This document shows positions 41,343 to 50,069 of a stretch of DNA of 64,000 bases, one piece after another. Below the pieces are notes generated by a model. It had not been told where the DNA came from and did not search any database. It was given only the letters and a program-made list of their open reading frames with translations. A program made the translations under genes and the position numbers. The DNA is from an uncultured Acetatifactor sp. (GTDB lineage Bacteria > Bacillota > Clostridia > Lachnospirales > Lachnospiraceae), in contig CAJUCT010000008.1 of NCBI GenBank assembly GCA_910585015.1, positions 1 to 64,000 of the forward strand, in the 5' to 3' direction. Within the stretch, counting starts at the first letter, position 1; every line of letters starts with the position of its first letter.

Positions 41343-41461
41343 TAGGATCATCTCCTTTCGGATCTATAAAAAAATTCCGTAATTGCTTTTACAGCATATA
41401 CTTTCCCAGGTTCTTCGTCAATAGACCTTAGAATGTTTTTAGAAAAAATTTAATTTTCTAC

Positions 41462-41490
41462 TTGCCAAAATATGACAGATGGCATATAAT
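41462..41490 (+). promoter_or_regulatory. Orphan promoter in the 41343-41878 gap
   Basis: TTGCCA (41462-41467), 17 bases, TATAAT (41485-41490). No gene starts for nearly 400 bases downstream. Confidence 0.6.
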
Positions 41491-41496
41491 GCATTC

Positions 41497-41615
41497 CAAG
41501 AGATGCTTCCGATATTCCGTACAGGAAGGGAGGCAAGCGGTTAAAAATATCTTTATTTATTCCGAAGATCCGGAACGTTTCGTTCCTCTCATCCTTTTTA
41601 TTTTATAGTATGAGT
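41497..41615 (+). ncRNA. Possible small RNA
   Basis: The near-consensus promoter at 41462 would start RNA near 41497. At 41571-41586 GGAACG, TTT, CGTTCC forms a hairpin followed within 20 bases by a T-rich tract. The stretch codes for nothing longer than 13 residues. Taken together this could be a short non-coding transcript; expression is untested. Confidence 0.3.
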
Positions 41616-41878
41616 CAGTCTGTTCTTTTGCTAAAATAATCGGGATGTCTTACAAGCGGTTAATGCGAGCTTGATCGGTTTATATAATATATTTCCCACT
41701 TTTTAAATTTAAGTCACATTATAATTCAAAATCTACATTTATATTTTTTGCATTGTACTGTCGGAGCTCTCTGGACCAACTATTCCCCGCGTTTACCCAA
41801 CACAGATATGGAATTTGCTGACATAATATATCACGATTTTTCCTTTTGGATGTACAGCATATTGGGAGGAGGGATAAC

Positions 41879-42100
41879 TTGAGCGAAGAAGAAGTCCAAA
41901 GCGTCCGGGAGATGATACGGATGCAGCTGCAGAAGGTGCAGGAGCGGGGCGTAGACCTGTATGTGGACAACCGGCCGGCTTCCCCGGACGAAGTGGCCTG
42001 CAAATGTGTGCAGGAGCAAACGGTCTACATGCCCGATTATGTTCTGAACGATATGGGCATTCTTGAACAGGTAAGGTTTGACAGAATCGATCCACAGTAA
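41879..42100 (+). CDS. Hypothetical protein, 73 residues
   Basis: Starts at TTG 41879 with GGGAGGAGGG 7-8 bases upstream. The sequence begins SEEEVQSVREMIRMQLQKVQ, a likely amphipathic helix, followed by a region with a CKC motif and YMPDYVLNDMGILEQVRFDR. It is soluble and acidic, with no family recognised. It is monocistronic, lying between mecA and the GH18-like gene. The ribosome site and coding-like composition support it, but its short length and TTG start keep confidence moderate. Confidence 0.55.
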   Translation: MSEEEVQSVREMIRMQLQKVQERGVDLYVDNRPASPDEVACKCVQEQTVYMPDYVLNDMGILEQVRFDRIDPQ

Positions 42101-42331
42101 GCCATGGATCAGTGCCTCGAAATAGGGCGGAACGGATGCCTGCGGCGGAGAATGCCTCTCTAACAAAAAGCAGCTGATAAAAATAATATGACGTTCTGCC
42201 GTATTTTGTCAAAATAGGTGATGACGTTGCCGGAATAGTTTGGTATACTATTACATATTGGCGGAAAGGATCGGCTCCTTTTCGCCGGTATGTATGGTAG
42301 CTGTCTGATTTTAGAAAGAAAGAGGTAATTT

Positions 42332-44044
42332 ATGAAAAAAGCGATTCCAGTAATCATAGCAATCCTGCTCATTTTAGTGATCGGCGCAGTGACGCTTGGC
42401 AGTATGCTGGTGGAAAAGTACTCTTATTCCAAGGAGAGAGTGGAACTGACGGAGTATTATGGATTGACGGCGGAAGAGGCCGACAGTCTGGTGGCTGTGT
42501 ACCTACAGGATGAGAGGCTGGAGACGCTGGCGCCCTTGAAGGAGGGAAAGTGTTATTTTCCCATGGATATGGTGCATCAATATTTTAATGATACTTTTTA
42601 CGCGGATCGCGCAGAGGGTCTGCTGCTGTATGCGCTGCCCACGGAGGTAGTGCGTGTGTCGCTGGGAAGCTCCGTAGAGGAGCGGGAGGGCGGCAGCGAG
42701 GATCTGGGCTATATGATTGCCTATGAAGATGGGGGCCAGGTCTATATCGCGGCGGATTATGTACAGCGTTACAGCAATGTGGAACTGCAATACGCCCAGT
42801 GTCATGTGCAGGTGTACACACAGTGGGGCAGCGCCACCGTGGCCACTGTGGCGAAGGATACGGCGGTGCGGGTAAAAGGGGGCATTAAGAGCGAGATTTT
42901 GTGGGACGTGCCCGGGGGCAGCCAGGTAAAAGTGCTGGAACAGATGGAGACCTGGAGCAAGGTGCGGACCAGTGACGGATATATCGGCTATGTGGAAAAC
43001 AAACTGCTCCAGGATATAACGGAGATCCAGGAGATTCCGGTGACGGACTATGTGGAGCCGGAGTACACTTCCATCCGGCTGCCCGGCAAGGTGAGTCTGG
43101 GCTTTCACTCCATAGGGGGAGTGGGAGGCAATGATACTTTGGAGAGCATGGTGGCCGGCACCAGGGGGATGAATGTGATTGCGCCTACCTGGTTCAGCCT
43201 CAGCGACAATGAGGGCAATTTCCAGAGTTTTGCCAGCAGTTCTTACGTGGAACGCGCCCATGGCATGGGACTGCAGGTATGGGGGGTGTTGGACAATTTC
43301 AACTATAACAATATAAATCGGGTGGGCATCAATGAGTTCCAGATCCTGTCCTCTACTACCATCAGAGGCAGATTGATTGATAATATAGTAAACGAGGCGC
43401 TGAACCTGAATCTGGATGGCATCAATATTGACTTTGAGAATCTGACGACGGAGTGCAGCGACCATTATGCCCAGTTTATTCGGGAACTGTCCATCGCATG
43501 TCGAAAAAGCGGGTTGATTTTGTCCTTTGACAATTATGTGCCCTATAATTTTAATGATTATTATCGCAGGGATGTGCAGGGGAAGGTGGCCGACTATGTG
43601 ATTGTCATGGGCTACGACGAACATTGGCACGGCAGCGGAGATCCCGGTTCCGTGGCCAGCATCGGCTATGTCAGCGGCGGCATTGACCGCACCCTGGAAC
43701 AGGTGCCGAAGGAAAAGGTGATCAACGCCCTGCCCTTTTATACAATTCTGTGGACAATTGACGGAGCTACGGTGACGGACGAGTACCTGCTCTTGTCCAA
43801 CACCAAGGATTATCTGCGGCGAGTCGGTGTGGAGGCCACCTGGGACGAGGAGACCTCCCAGCTGTACGCGGAATGGCAGAGCGGCAGCAAGACCCACAAG
43901 ATATGGGCGGAGACGGAGGAATCCATCCAGGTGAAGCTGAATGTGATGCAGAACCGGGGCATTGCCGGAGCGGCCGTATGGCAGATCAGTTACGGCACCC
44001 CGGAGGCATGGGAACTGATCAACGCCTATGTCAATGCCCCGTAG
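42332..44044 (+). CDS. Membrane-anchored SH3-GH18 (chitinase-like) cell-wall protein
   Basis: 570 residues. N-terminal anchor (5-28); a domain of two copper-amine-oxidase-like beta repeats (about 40-150); a bacterial SH3 domain (160-235: ATVAKDTAVRVKGG, then WSKVRTSDGYIGYV); and a GH18 barrel (from about 250) with the DxxDxDxE-type motif LDGINIDFENL, including the catalytic Glu, plus YVIVMGYDEHWHG. Relatives include spore-cortex YaaH-type enzymes. It probably cleaves N-acetylglucosaminyl bonds of peptidoglycan or binds them outside the membrane. AAAGAGG precedes the ATG. An amidase gene follows. Confidence 0.88.
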   Translation: MKKAIPVIIAILLILVIGAVTLGSMLVEKYSYSKERVELTEYYGLTAEEADSLVAVYLQDERLETLAPLKEGKCYFPMDMVHQYFNDTFYADRAEGLLLYALPTEVVRVSLGSSVEEREGGSEDLGYMIAYEDGGQVYIAADYVQRYSNVELQYAQCHVQVYTQWGSATVATVAKDTAVRVKGGIKSEILWDVPGGSQVKVLEQMETWSKVRTSDGYIGYVENKLLQDITEIQEIPVTDYVEPEYTSIRLPGKVSLGFHSIGGVGGNDTLESMVAGTRGMNVIAPTWFSLSDNEGNFQSFASSSYVERAHGMGLQVWGVLDNFNYNNINRVGINEFQILSSTTIRGRLIDNIVNEALNLNLDGINIDFENLTTECSDHYAQFIRELSIACRKSGLILSFDNYVPYNFNDYYRRDVQGKVADYVIVMGYDEHWHGSGDPGSVASIGYVSGGIDRTLEQVPKEKVINALPFYTILWTIDGATVTDEYLLLSNTKDYLRRVGVEATWDEETSQLYAEWQSGSKTHKIWAETEESIQVKLNVMQNRGIAGAAVWQISYGTPEAWELINAYVNAP

Positions 44045-44157
44045 GCTTCGGGCAAGCCAGGGGAGCCCGTCCGGCGTCTGTGGTGCCTTGCGGCGCGGCA
44101 TATGACCGATTGGGCCGACATATATTGATAATAAGAAGATTGAGGATTATTATCAAT

Positions 44158-44880
44158 ATGGTGAAAAGGACAGAAAAAATTTTTTCGCTGGCGCTGGGAG
44201 TACTGCTGGTTTTGTCCATGGTCTATGTGGCGCACAGCGCGGCGGTATTCGTGGGCGGAAAGAATGTGGAGACAGGGGATGCGGCACAGGCCAAGGATCA
44301 GGTCTGCGTGGTGATCGATGCGGGGCACGGGGGAGACGATCCCGGCAAGATAGGCATAGGCCAGGTGCTGGAGAAGGACGTAAATCTGAGCATTGCCCGT
44401 AAGGTGCAGCAGTATCTGGAAGCGCAGGACATTCGGGTGGTGCTGACCAGGGAGGATGAAAACGGTCTGTATGACAGCGACGCATCCAACAAAAAGGTGC
44501 AGGATATGAAGCGGAGGGTTGCCCTGATTGAGGAGACAAAGCCCGCTATCACCGTCAGCATCCACCAGAACAGTTATCCGGAAGAATCTGTCCACGGAGC
44601 GCAGGTATTTTACTATGACGGCAGCAGGGACGGGCAGCTGCTGGCACAGTTGCTGCAAAAGCAGCTGGTGGAGAAACTGGATCCGGAGAACCATCGGCAG
44701 ATCAAGGCCAACGACAGTTATTATCTGCTGAAAAAGACGGATATTCCCATCGTCATCGTGGAGTGCGGCTTCCTGTCCAACCAGGCGGAGGCGGCGCTGC
44801 TGGCCAGGGATGACTATCAGGATCGGGTGGCCTGGGCCATACATATGGGTATATTACAGTATCTGGCGGAGACGAATTAG
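44158..44880 (+). CDS. N-acetylmuramoyl-L-alanine amidase (Amidase_3)
   Basis: 240 residues. A signal/anchor segment (residues 8-28) is followed by an Amidase_3 domain with zinc ligands in VIDAGHGGDDPG and TVSIHQNS, a conserved Glu after the first motif, and the catalytic Glu in IVIVECGFLSN. It splits the lactyl-peptide bond of peptidoglycan; the size and simplicity resemble CwlD. The ribosome site is weak (GAGG 13 bases upstream). A longer frame back to 43873 overlaps the GH18 gene and is rejected. It probably belongs to the same transcript as that gene. Confidence 0.88.
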   Translation: MVKRTEKIFSLALGVLLVLSMVYVAHSAAVFVGGKNVETGDAAQAKDQVCVVIDAGHGGDDPGKIGIGQVLEKDVNLSIARKVQQYLEAQDIRVVLTREDENGLYDSDASNKKVQDMKRRVALIEETKPAITVSIHQNSYPEESVHGAQVFYYDGSRDGQLLAQLLQKQLVEKLDPENHRQIKANDSYYLLKKTDIPIVIVECGFLSNQAEAALLARDDYQDRVAWAIHMGILQYLAETN

Positions 44881-44968
44881 ACAAATCCGCCAAAGTGTGT
44901 TATGATACAATACAGAAACATGTTTTGGGGCAGAGCGGCAGGTTTGCCTGTCGGTAAAGGTATGGGGA

Positions 44969-46072
44969 ATGGACACTAGGGTGATAATGATACAGGGGCG
45001 GGGGGAAACGCTTTCTTCCGAGGAGGAACAGGCATTGCAGGAGGCAGGAGAGGTGCTGCGCCGGGGCGGTCTGGTGGCTTTTCCCACGGAGACGGTATAC
45101 GGTCTGGGGGGAGACGCTTTGAACCCGGAGTCCTCCAGGAAAATTTATGCCGCCAAAGGACGGCCGTCAGACAATCCGCTGATTGTCCATATTGCCCGCA
45201 TGGAGGATCTGGCCGCCATTGTCAGACAAGTGTCCGGAGAGGCGGCGCTGCTGGCCCGGACTTTCTGGCCAGGGCCGCTGACCATGATCCTGCCCAAGGC
45301 GGAGAGCGTTCCTTATGAAACCACGGGAGGACTTGAGACGGTGGCGGTGCGGATGCCCTCCCACCCGGTGGCGCGCAGGCTGATTGTCTGGGGCGGCGGT
45401 TATGTGGCGGCTCCCAGCGCCAATCTCTCCGGCAGACCCAGCCCCACTTCGGCCAAGTATGTGTTAGAGGATATGAACGGGCGGATTGATATGATTCTGG
45501 ACGGCGGCGAGGGGGATATCGGTCTGGAGTCCACCATTGTGGATTTGACCGTCAGTCCGCCGCAGATACTTAGGCCGGGATATATTACCCGGGAAATGCT
45601 GGAGACGGTGCTGGGGCAGGTGGGTGTAGATCAGACGATTCTCCAGGCAGACAGTGGACAGGCTCCCAGAGCGCCGGGAATGAAGTACCGGCATTATGCG
45701 CCGAAGGGAGAACTTACGATTATCTCCGGGCCCGCCGGACAGGTGACGAATTACATCAATATCCATGCGGCAGAGGACAGGAAACAGGGATATAAGGTGG
45801 GCGTTATCGGCACAGATGAGGCGCTGGCGCAGTACCGGGCCGATGTGGTCAGCAGTCTGGGCAGCAGGCGGGACGAGGACAGTATCGCCAGACATTTATA
45901 CAGTATTCTGAGAGAGTTTGACGATGCGCAGGTGACAAGGATATATTCGGAATGTTTTGAAACCACAGGGCTGGGACAGGCGATTATGAACCGCCTGCTG
46001 AAAGCGGCGGGCCATAAACTAATCGTGTTGGATGGCACGGTCTCTTCTGCTGGACAGGATAATAGGGTATGA
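44969..46072 (+). CDS. L-threonylcarbamoyladenylate synthase (Sua5 type)
   Basis: 367 residues, so the long Sua5 form. The N-terminal YrdC domain has GGLVAFPTETVYGLGGDAL, KGRPSDNPL and SANLSGRPSPT; a linker carries APGMKYRHYAP; and the C-terminal Sua5 Rossmann domain begins near residue 250. It makes threonylcarbamoyl-AMP from threonine, bicarbonate and ATP for the t6A modification of tRNAs. GGTATGGGGA precedes the ATG. It starts a run of housekeeping genes (rpiB, upp, comEB) on the same strand. Confidence 0.92.
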   Translation: MDTRVIMIQGRGETLSSEEEQALQEAGEVLRRGGLVAFPTETVYGLGGDALNPESSRKIYAAKGRPSDNPLIVHIARMEDLAAIVRQVSGEAALLARTFWPGPLTMILPKAESVPYETTGGLETVAVRMPSHPVARRLIVWGGGYVAAPSANLSGRPSPTSAKYVLEDMNGRIDMILDGGEGDIGLESTIVDLTVSPPQILRPGYITREMLETVLGQVGVDQTILQADSGQAPRAPGMKYRHYAPKGELTIISGPAGQVTNYINIHAAEDRKQGYKVGVIGTDEALAQYRADVVSSLGSRRDEDSIARHLYSILREFDDAQVTRIYSECFETTGLGQAIMNRLLKAAGHKLIVLDGTVSSAGQDNRV

Positions 46073-46177
46073 CTCTCCAGGGGAGGGAACCGGTTCGGAA
46101 AATCAGCAGGGAAGAGGCAAAAAAACGCATATCAATAATTTAGGAAGCGGCTGTAAAAGCGGCGGAATGGAGGGACT

Positions 46178-46606
46178 ATGATAGCGATCGGAAGTGATCA
46201 TGGCGGTTATGATTTAAAGAAGAGGGTAATTCAGTATCTGGAGGAGAAGCAGATCCCCTATCAGGATATGGGATGCGACAGCAAGGCATCCGTGGATTAT
46301 CCCATATACGGGAAAGCGGTGGCCCAGGCAGTGGCTGAGGGCAGTTGTGAGAAAGGTATCGTAATCTGCACCACAGGCATCGGCATCAGTATTGCGGCCA
46401 ACAAGGTGCCGGGAGTTCGCTGCGCGCTGTGTTCGGATACTTTGTCCGCCAAGATGACCCGCCTGCACAACGATGCCAACGTGCTGGCCTTGGGCGGCGG
46501 CATGATCGGCGACAATCTGGCGCTGGACATCGTGGAGACCTTTTTAAACACCCCCTTCTCCAACGAAGAAAAACATCAGAGAAGAGTAGATATGCTGAAC
46601 TTCTAG
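46178..46606 (+). CDS. rpiB: Ribose-5-phosphate isomerase B
   Basis: 142 residues. MIAIGSDHGGYDLKKRVIQY, VICTTGIGISIAANKVPGVR with the catalytic Cys, and HNDANVLALGGGMIG are the RpiB signature. It interconverts ribose-5-phosphate and ribulose-5-phosphate in the pentose phosphate pathway; related enzymes act on allose- or galactose-6-phosphate, but the GSDHGGYDLK and HNDANVLALG blocks favour RpiB. TGGAGGG precedes the ATG. Its stop abuts the leader element of upp. Confidence 0.94.
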   Translation: MIAIGSDHGGYDLKKRVIQYLEEKQIPYQDMGCDSKASVDYPIYGKAVAQAVAEGSCEKGIVICTTGIGISIAANKVPGVRCALCSDTLSAKMTRLHNDANVLALGGGMIGDNLALDIVETFLNTPFSNEEKHQRRVDMLNF

Positions 46607-46725
46607 ACAGCAGATTCCCGGACGGCTCACTGATGAATATTCGAACGCCGAAGCGTCAAGATGTTCATCACCGGATGAGTGTGCCAGGAGGGAAGCTGCG
46701 GAATTTCGAACGGAACTTTTAAATA
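46605..46725 (+). promoter_or_regulatory. Hairpin + CGGAACTTTTAA leader element (upp)
   Basis: A long copy. CAGC and TTCCC pair with GGGAA and GCTG, GGCTCAC with GTGTGCC, TGATGAATATT with GATGTTCATCA (with wobbles), apical ACGC/GCGT. The tail is GCGGAATTTCGAACGGAACTTTTAAATAAGAGG in two pieces, so the GGAA motif appears twice. The pairing of the rplI copy is kept although many bases differ. Confidence 0.75.
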
Positions 46726-46738
46726 AGAGGACAAAATT

Positions 46739-47368
46739 ATGGCAAAGGTAGTAGTTATGGATCATCCCCTGATCCAGCACAAGATTGGCTTTATCCGCAG
46801 GGCTGAGACCGGCACCAAGGATTTCAGGCAGACCATCAGCGAGATCGCCATGCTGATCTGCTATGAGGCCACCAGAGAGTTACAGTTGGACGATGTGCAG
46901 ATCGAGACCCCTATCTGTTCTGCCACAGTGAAGGAACTCAGGGGCAAAAAGATGGCAATCGTGCCCATACTGCGGGCGGGTCTTGGCATGGTGGACGGTA
47001 TGCTGAACCTGATCCCTGCGGCCAAGGTGGGACATATCGGCCTGTACCGTGACCCGGAGACTTTGAAGCCGGTGGAATATTACTGTAAGCTTCCTGCCGA
47101 CTGCGCGGACAGAGAGGTGTTTGTGGTGGATCCCATGCTGGCCACCGGCGGCTCTTCGGCGGCGGCCATACAGATGCTGAAGGACAAGGGCTGCAGAAAC
47201 ATCCATTTCATGTGTATTATCGCTGCTCCCGAGGGAGTGGAACTGATGGGGCGGCAACATCCGGACGTAGACATGTATATCGGCGCGCTGGATGAGAGAC
47301 TGAACGACCACGGGTATATTGTACCCGGTCTGGGGGATGCGGGGGATCGCATCTTCGGCACCAGGTAA
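46739..47368 (+). CDS. upp: Uracil phosphoribosyltransferase
   Basis: 209 residues. The N-terminal DHPLIQHKIGFIRRAETGTK and the PRPP-binding VVDPMLATGGSSAAAIQML, together with GDAGDRIFGT at the C-terminus, identify UPRTase. It salvages uracil to UMP with PRPP. AAGAGGACAAAATT precedes the ATG. It is followed by comEB 11 bases later, forming a small pyrimidine-salvage pair, and preceded by a structured leader element. Confidence 0.96.
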   Translation: MAKVVVMDHPLIQHKIGFIRRAETGTKDFRQTISEIAMLICYEATRELQLDDVQIETPICSATVKELRGKKMAIVPILRAGLGMVDGMLNLIPAAKVGHIGLYRDPETLKPVEYYCKLPADCADREVFVVDPMLATGGSSAAAIQMLKDKGCRNIHFMCIIAAPEGVELMGRQHPDVDMYIGALDERLNDHGYIVPGLGDAGDRIFGTR

Positions 47369-47379
47369 GGGGGCGGGTT

Positions 47380-47868
47380 ATGAGCGGCAAGAGAGAGGAT
47401 TATATCAGCTGGGACGAGTATTTTATGGGAGTGGCCCAGCTTTCGGGAATGCGTTCCAAGGATCCCGGCACTCAAGTAGGCTCCTGTATTGTCAGCCGGA
47501 AAAACAAGATTTTGTCCATGGGTTATAACGGTTTTCCCAATGGTTGTGGCGATGACAGTTTTCCCTGGGCAAGGGAGGGAGAGGAGGAACTGGACACCAA
47601 ATACCCTTTTGTGACCCACAGCGAACTCAATGCCATACTCAATTACCGGGGCGGCTCCCTGGAGGGAACCAAGCTGTATGTGTCCCTGTTTCCCTGCAAT
47701 GAGTGCGCCAAGGCCATCATCCAGGCGGGCATCAAGACGGTGGTATATGCAAGCGACAAGTATGAGGGGACGCCCTCCAATGCGGCGTCCAAGAGGATGT
47801 TTGATGCCGCCGGAGTGGAGTATGTGGCTTACCGTAAAACGGGCAGAAAAGTGGAATTGGAACTGTGA
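47380..47868 (+). CDS. comEB: dCMP deaminase (ComEB-like)
   Basis: 162 residues. Zinc-deaminase motifs THSELNAILNYRG (HxE) and FPCNECAKAIIQAGI (PCxxC), with SCIVSRKNKILSMGYNGFPN ahead, mark the dCMP/CMP deaminase family; the long insert between the first strand and HxE favours dCMP deaminase. It supplies dUMP for thymidylate synthesis. GGGGGCGGG precedes the ATG. It starts 11 bases after upp, and the next gene begins 6 bases after its stop. Confidence 0.92.
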   Translation: MSGKREDYISWDEYFMGVAQLSGMRSKDPGTQVGSCIVSRKNKILSMGYNGFPNGCGDDSFPWAREGEEELDTKYPFVTHSELNAILNYRGGSLEGTKLYVSLFPCNECAKAIIQAGIKTVVYASDKYEGTPSNAASKRMFDAAGVEYVAYRKTGRKVELEL

Positions 47869-47874
47869 GAAAAT

Positions 47875-49047
47875 ATGAAAACATACTATAAGCGTGGAAC
47901 AAAACGGAGGATTGCCTTTTTAGTGGCGGCGGCGCTGATGCTTGTCAGTGTGCCGTTCCCTTCGTATGCCACCAGTTCCACCAGGCAGGAGATAGAGGAA
48001 AAAGAGCAGGAGAAGGATCAGCTGGAAGGCCAGATGGATGCCAACCAGCATGAACTGGACGGTTTGAAGGGGGAACAGAAATCTCTGAAACGGCAGTTGG
48101 CGGAGTTGAATGAGCAGTTGGCTGAGATCAGTGACCGTCTGGCGGTATTGGAACAGCAGATCAGAGATACGGAGCAGGAGATCGCGGATACTACGCAGGC
48201 GCTGGAGGATGCCAGGACCAAAGAGCAGTGGCAGTATGCCTGTATGGAGAAGAGGATACAATACGCCTACGAGATGGGCCAGGATAATTTGCTGGATATT
48301 TTCTTTAGCTGGGAAAGCTTTGCAAGATTTCTGAACCTCTCCATATATACGGAGCGCATTGCGGAAGCGGACGATGCCATGCTGGATCAGATTGTCGAGA
48401 ACCGGGAGTTTATTGAATCCGAGGAAATCAGGCTGCAACAGGAGATGGAGGAACTGGACTATCTGAAAGTGCAGGCGGAAGTGGAAAAGAGCCGGGTATC
48501 CGGCCTGATCAGCCAGACCAGCAACCGCATGGCAGACTATGCGGATCAGATATCGGACGCGGAGACGGAGGCCAGGGAGTACGAGGCCAATATGAAAAAG
48601 CTGGAAGAGGATTTGGAAGCGCTCAAGCAGAAATTGCAGCAGGAGATTGCCATGTCCCAGCGGGCGGCCAATGCCACCTGGCGTAATATCTCGGACGTAA
48701 CTTTTGCGGACGGGGATCTGTATCTGCTTGCCAATCTGATTTACTGCGAAGCGGGCGGGGAACCTTATGAGGGTAAATTGGCGGTGGGCGCTGTGGTGAT
48801 CAATCGTATGCTCAGCAGTGTCTATCCAGACACGGTGCTGGGCGTGATCTATCAAAAAAAGCAATTCTCGCCGGTGGGCAGCGGCAGGCTGGCGTTGGCG
48901 CTGACAGACAATAAGGCCAATGCTGACTGTTATAAAGCGGCGGAAGAAGCTATGTCCGGCATGAGCAATGTGGGGAATTGCGTGTATTTCCGCACCCCTA
49001 TACCGGGATTGACCGGCATATCCATAGGCGGGCATATTTTCTATTGA
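47875..49047 (+). CDS. Coiled-coil cell-wall hydrolase (PcsB-like N-terminus, SleB-type C-terminus)
   Basis: 390 residues. Signal peptide (1-32); long coiled coil (about 36-260, rich in Glu, Gln and Leu heptads, of the PcsB/CwlO kind that interacts with FtsEX); then a SleB/CwlJ hydrolase_2 domain (about 275-390) with LIYCEAGGEPYEGKLAVGAV and QFSPVGSG, including the catalytic Glu. It is secreted and probably a peptidoglycan lytic enzyme controlled by its coiled coil. GAGAAA gives a weak ribosome site 6 bases after the comEB stop, suggesting coupling with that gene. Confidence 0.88.
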   Translation: MKTYYKRGTKRRIAFLVAAALMLVSVPFPSYATSSTRQEIEEKEQEKDQLEGQMDANQHELDGLKGEQKSLKRQLAELNEQLAEISDRLAVLEQQIRDTEQEIADTTQALEDARTKEQWQYACMEKRIQYAYEMGQDNLLDIFFSWESFARFLNLSIYTERIAEADDAMLDQIVENREFIESEEIRLQQEMEELDYLKVQAEVEKSRVSGLISQTSNRMADYADQISDAETEAREYEANMKKLEEDLEALKQKLQQEIAMSQRAANATWRNISDVTFADGDLYLLANLIYCEAGGEPYEGKLAVGAVVINRMLSSVYPDTVLGVIYQKKQFSPVGSGRLALALTDNKANADCYKAAEEAMSGMSNVGNCVYFRTPIPGLTGISIGGHIFY

Positions 49048-49058
49048 TCTGACGCAGG

Positions 49059-49086
49059 AACCTCGGACGTTACAGTCCGAGGTTTT
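49059..49086. terminator. Bidirectional terminator between convergent genes
   Basis: AACCTCGGAC, GTTACA loop, GTCCGAGGTTTTC. It overlaps the last codons of the minus-strand DUF402 gene. Confidence 0.8.
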
Positions 49087-49549
49087 CTATAGGCGCCTGC
49101 AGCTGATCGAACTTATCTTTGTAGATGTAGGTGAGCAGGTGATTTAACTGCCGCAGGGCAGCAGAAAGCTGTGCGGCGGTGAGCAGCCCCGTTTCAAAAG
49201 CCTGGGCCAGTTCGTCCAAATCCACCACTTTGGTGCGGCCGTCGGGGTAGACGATCACATCCGCCAGCAGATCCGTGGTGGTCAGGGTATGGGCGGATTC
49301 GTCCTGGGCATACTCTACAATGTCGCAATACCAATACAACAGAGAATTGTTTTGCGTGTAGAACTTGCTGATTTTGAACCCCTCTCTCAGGAAATAGCAG
49401 GAACAGCCGTGGCTGAAGGCAATCTTGGGATTCAGAGTTTTCCAGGAGGTGATAATCAGGTCCTTCGTCTGCTTTACGATGATATCATCCTTCAGCAGAA
49501 TGCATTCGGCGGGGATCAGGCGTCTGCGGTACAATTGTAATTCGCTCAT
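49070..49549 (-). CDS. DUF402 domain protein
   Basis: 159 residues. WYCDIVEYAQDESAHTLTTT then DLLADVIVYPDGRTKVVDLD is the DUF402 core, with acidic residues (the D..D.D.E pattern) that in the related YgaC/Ntdp group bind a divalent metal for nucleoside di/triphosphate hydrolysis. The remaining C-terminal helices are typical. Function in this organism is unproven. GGAGACCCC precedes the ATG. It stands alone, convergent with the hydrolase gene and divergent from the ATP synthase operon. Confidence 0.88.
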   Translation of the reverse strand: MSELQLYRRRLIPAECILLKDDIIVKQTKDLIITSWKTLNPKIAFSHGCSCYFLREGFKISKFYTQNNSLLYWYCDIVEYAQDESAHTLTTTDLLADVIVYPDGRTKVVDLDELAQAFETGLLTAAQLSAALRQLNHLLTYIYKDKFDQLQAPIENLGL

Positions 49550-49728
49550 GGGGTCTCCTTATTGGTTGGGGGATATATCTGTCAGGCTCCGGGCTGCAGA
49601 ACAAGATGCTGATTGACAGATGGGGATCTATTGGCTGTTAAAATGATACTACAATGCCCCTGTGCAGAAGTCAACTTTATTTTTTGGAAAAATTTATAGA
49701 ATTTTCAAGGGATATTGTTTGCTTTTGC

Positions 49729-49757
49729 TGGACTTTTTTTGAAAATTTATATATAAT
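49729..49757 (+). promoter_or_regulatory. ATP synthase operon promoter
   Basis: TGGACT (49729-49734), 17 bases, TATAAT (49752-49757). The expected start of transcription falls at about 49764, on the A of the first ATG, so the first gene would be read from a leaderless mRNA. Confidence 0.5.
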
Positions 49758-49763
49758 AATGGA

Positions 49764-50069
49764 ATGAGCAAAAAAGCGCCCTATGGCAGAAAAGACAAAC
49801 AGGATAAAAGCGTATACCGTGCATTGGTGCTGATCATGCAGTTTGGCATAAATATGCTGGTGCCCATCGGGATTATGTCCTGGCTGGGAATTCTGCTGGA
49901 TCGCAGGTGTGACACCTCTTTTTTTATGGTGTTGTTCTTCTTTATCGGCGCTGTTGCAGGTTTTCAGAACATCTGGCGTATGGCCAAGTCGGTATATGAC
50001 GATGAGCCTTATGAGAAGAACGCAGGTGGGCGGGAAAAGAAGAAGGATACAGGCAAAAACGATGATTAA
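49764..50069 (+). CDS. atpZ: AtpZ/AtpI-type accessory membrane protein
   Basis: 101 residues with two membrane spans (about 22-45 and 52-72) and charged ends. ALVLIMQFGINMLVPIGIMS, WLGILLDRR and then FFMVLFFFIGAVAGFQNIWR match AtpZ, the small protein heading many Firmicutes ATPase operons; AtpZ/AtpI pairs are linked with Mg2+/Ca2+ transport or c-ring assembly. No ribosome binding site precedes the ATG, which lies 6 bases after a -10 box. The stop overlaps the start of the next gene. Confidence 0.85.
   Translation: MSKKAPYGRKDKQDKSVYRALVLIMQFGINMLVPIGIMSWLGILLDRRCDTSFFMVLFFFIGAVAGFQNIWRMAKSVYDDEPYEKNAGGREKKKDTGKNDD

Noticed and set aside
42503..44101. 532-residue minus-strand frame opposite the SH3-GH18 gene
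   Set aside because: Shadow of a well supported gene, caused by codon bias; the His/Ile/Leu-rich composition is typical of antisense frames.
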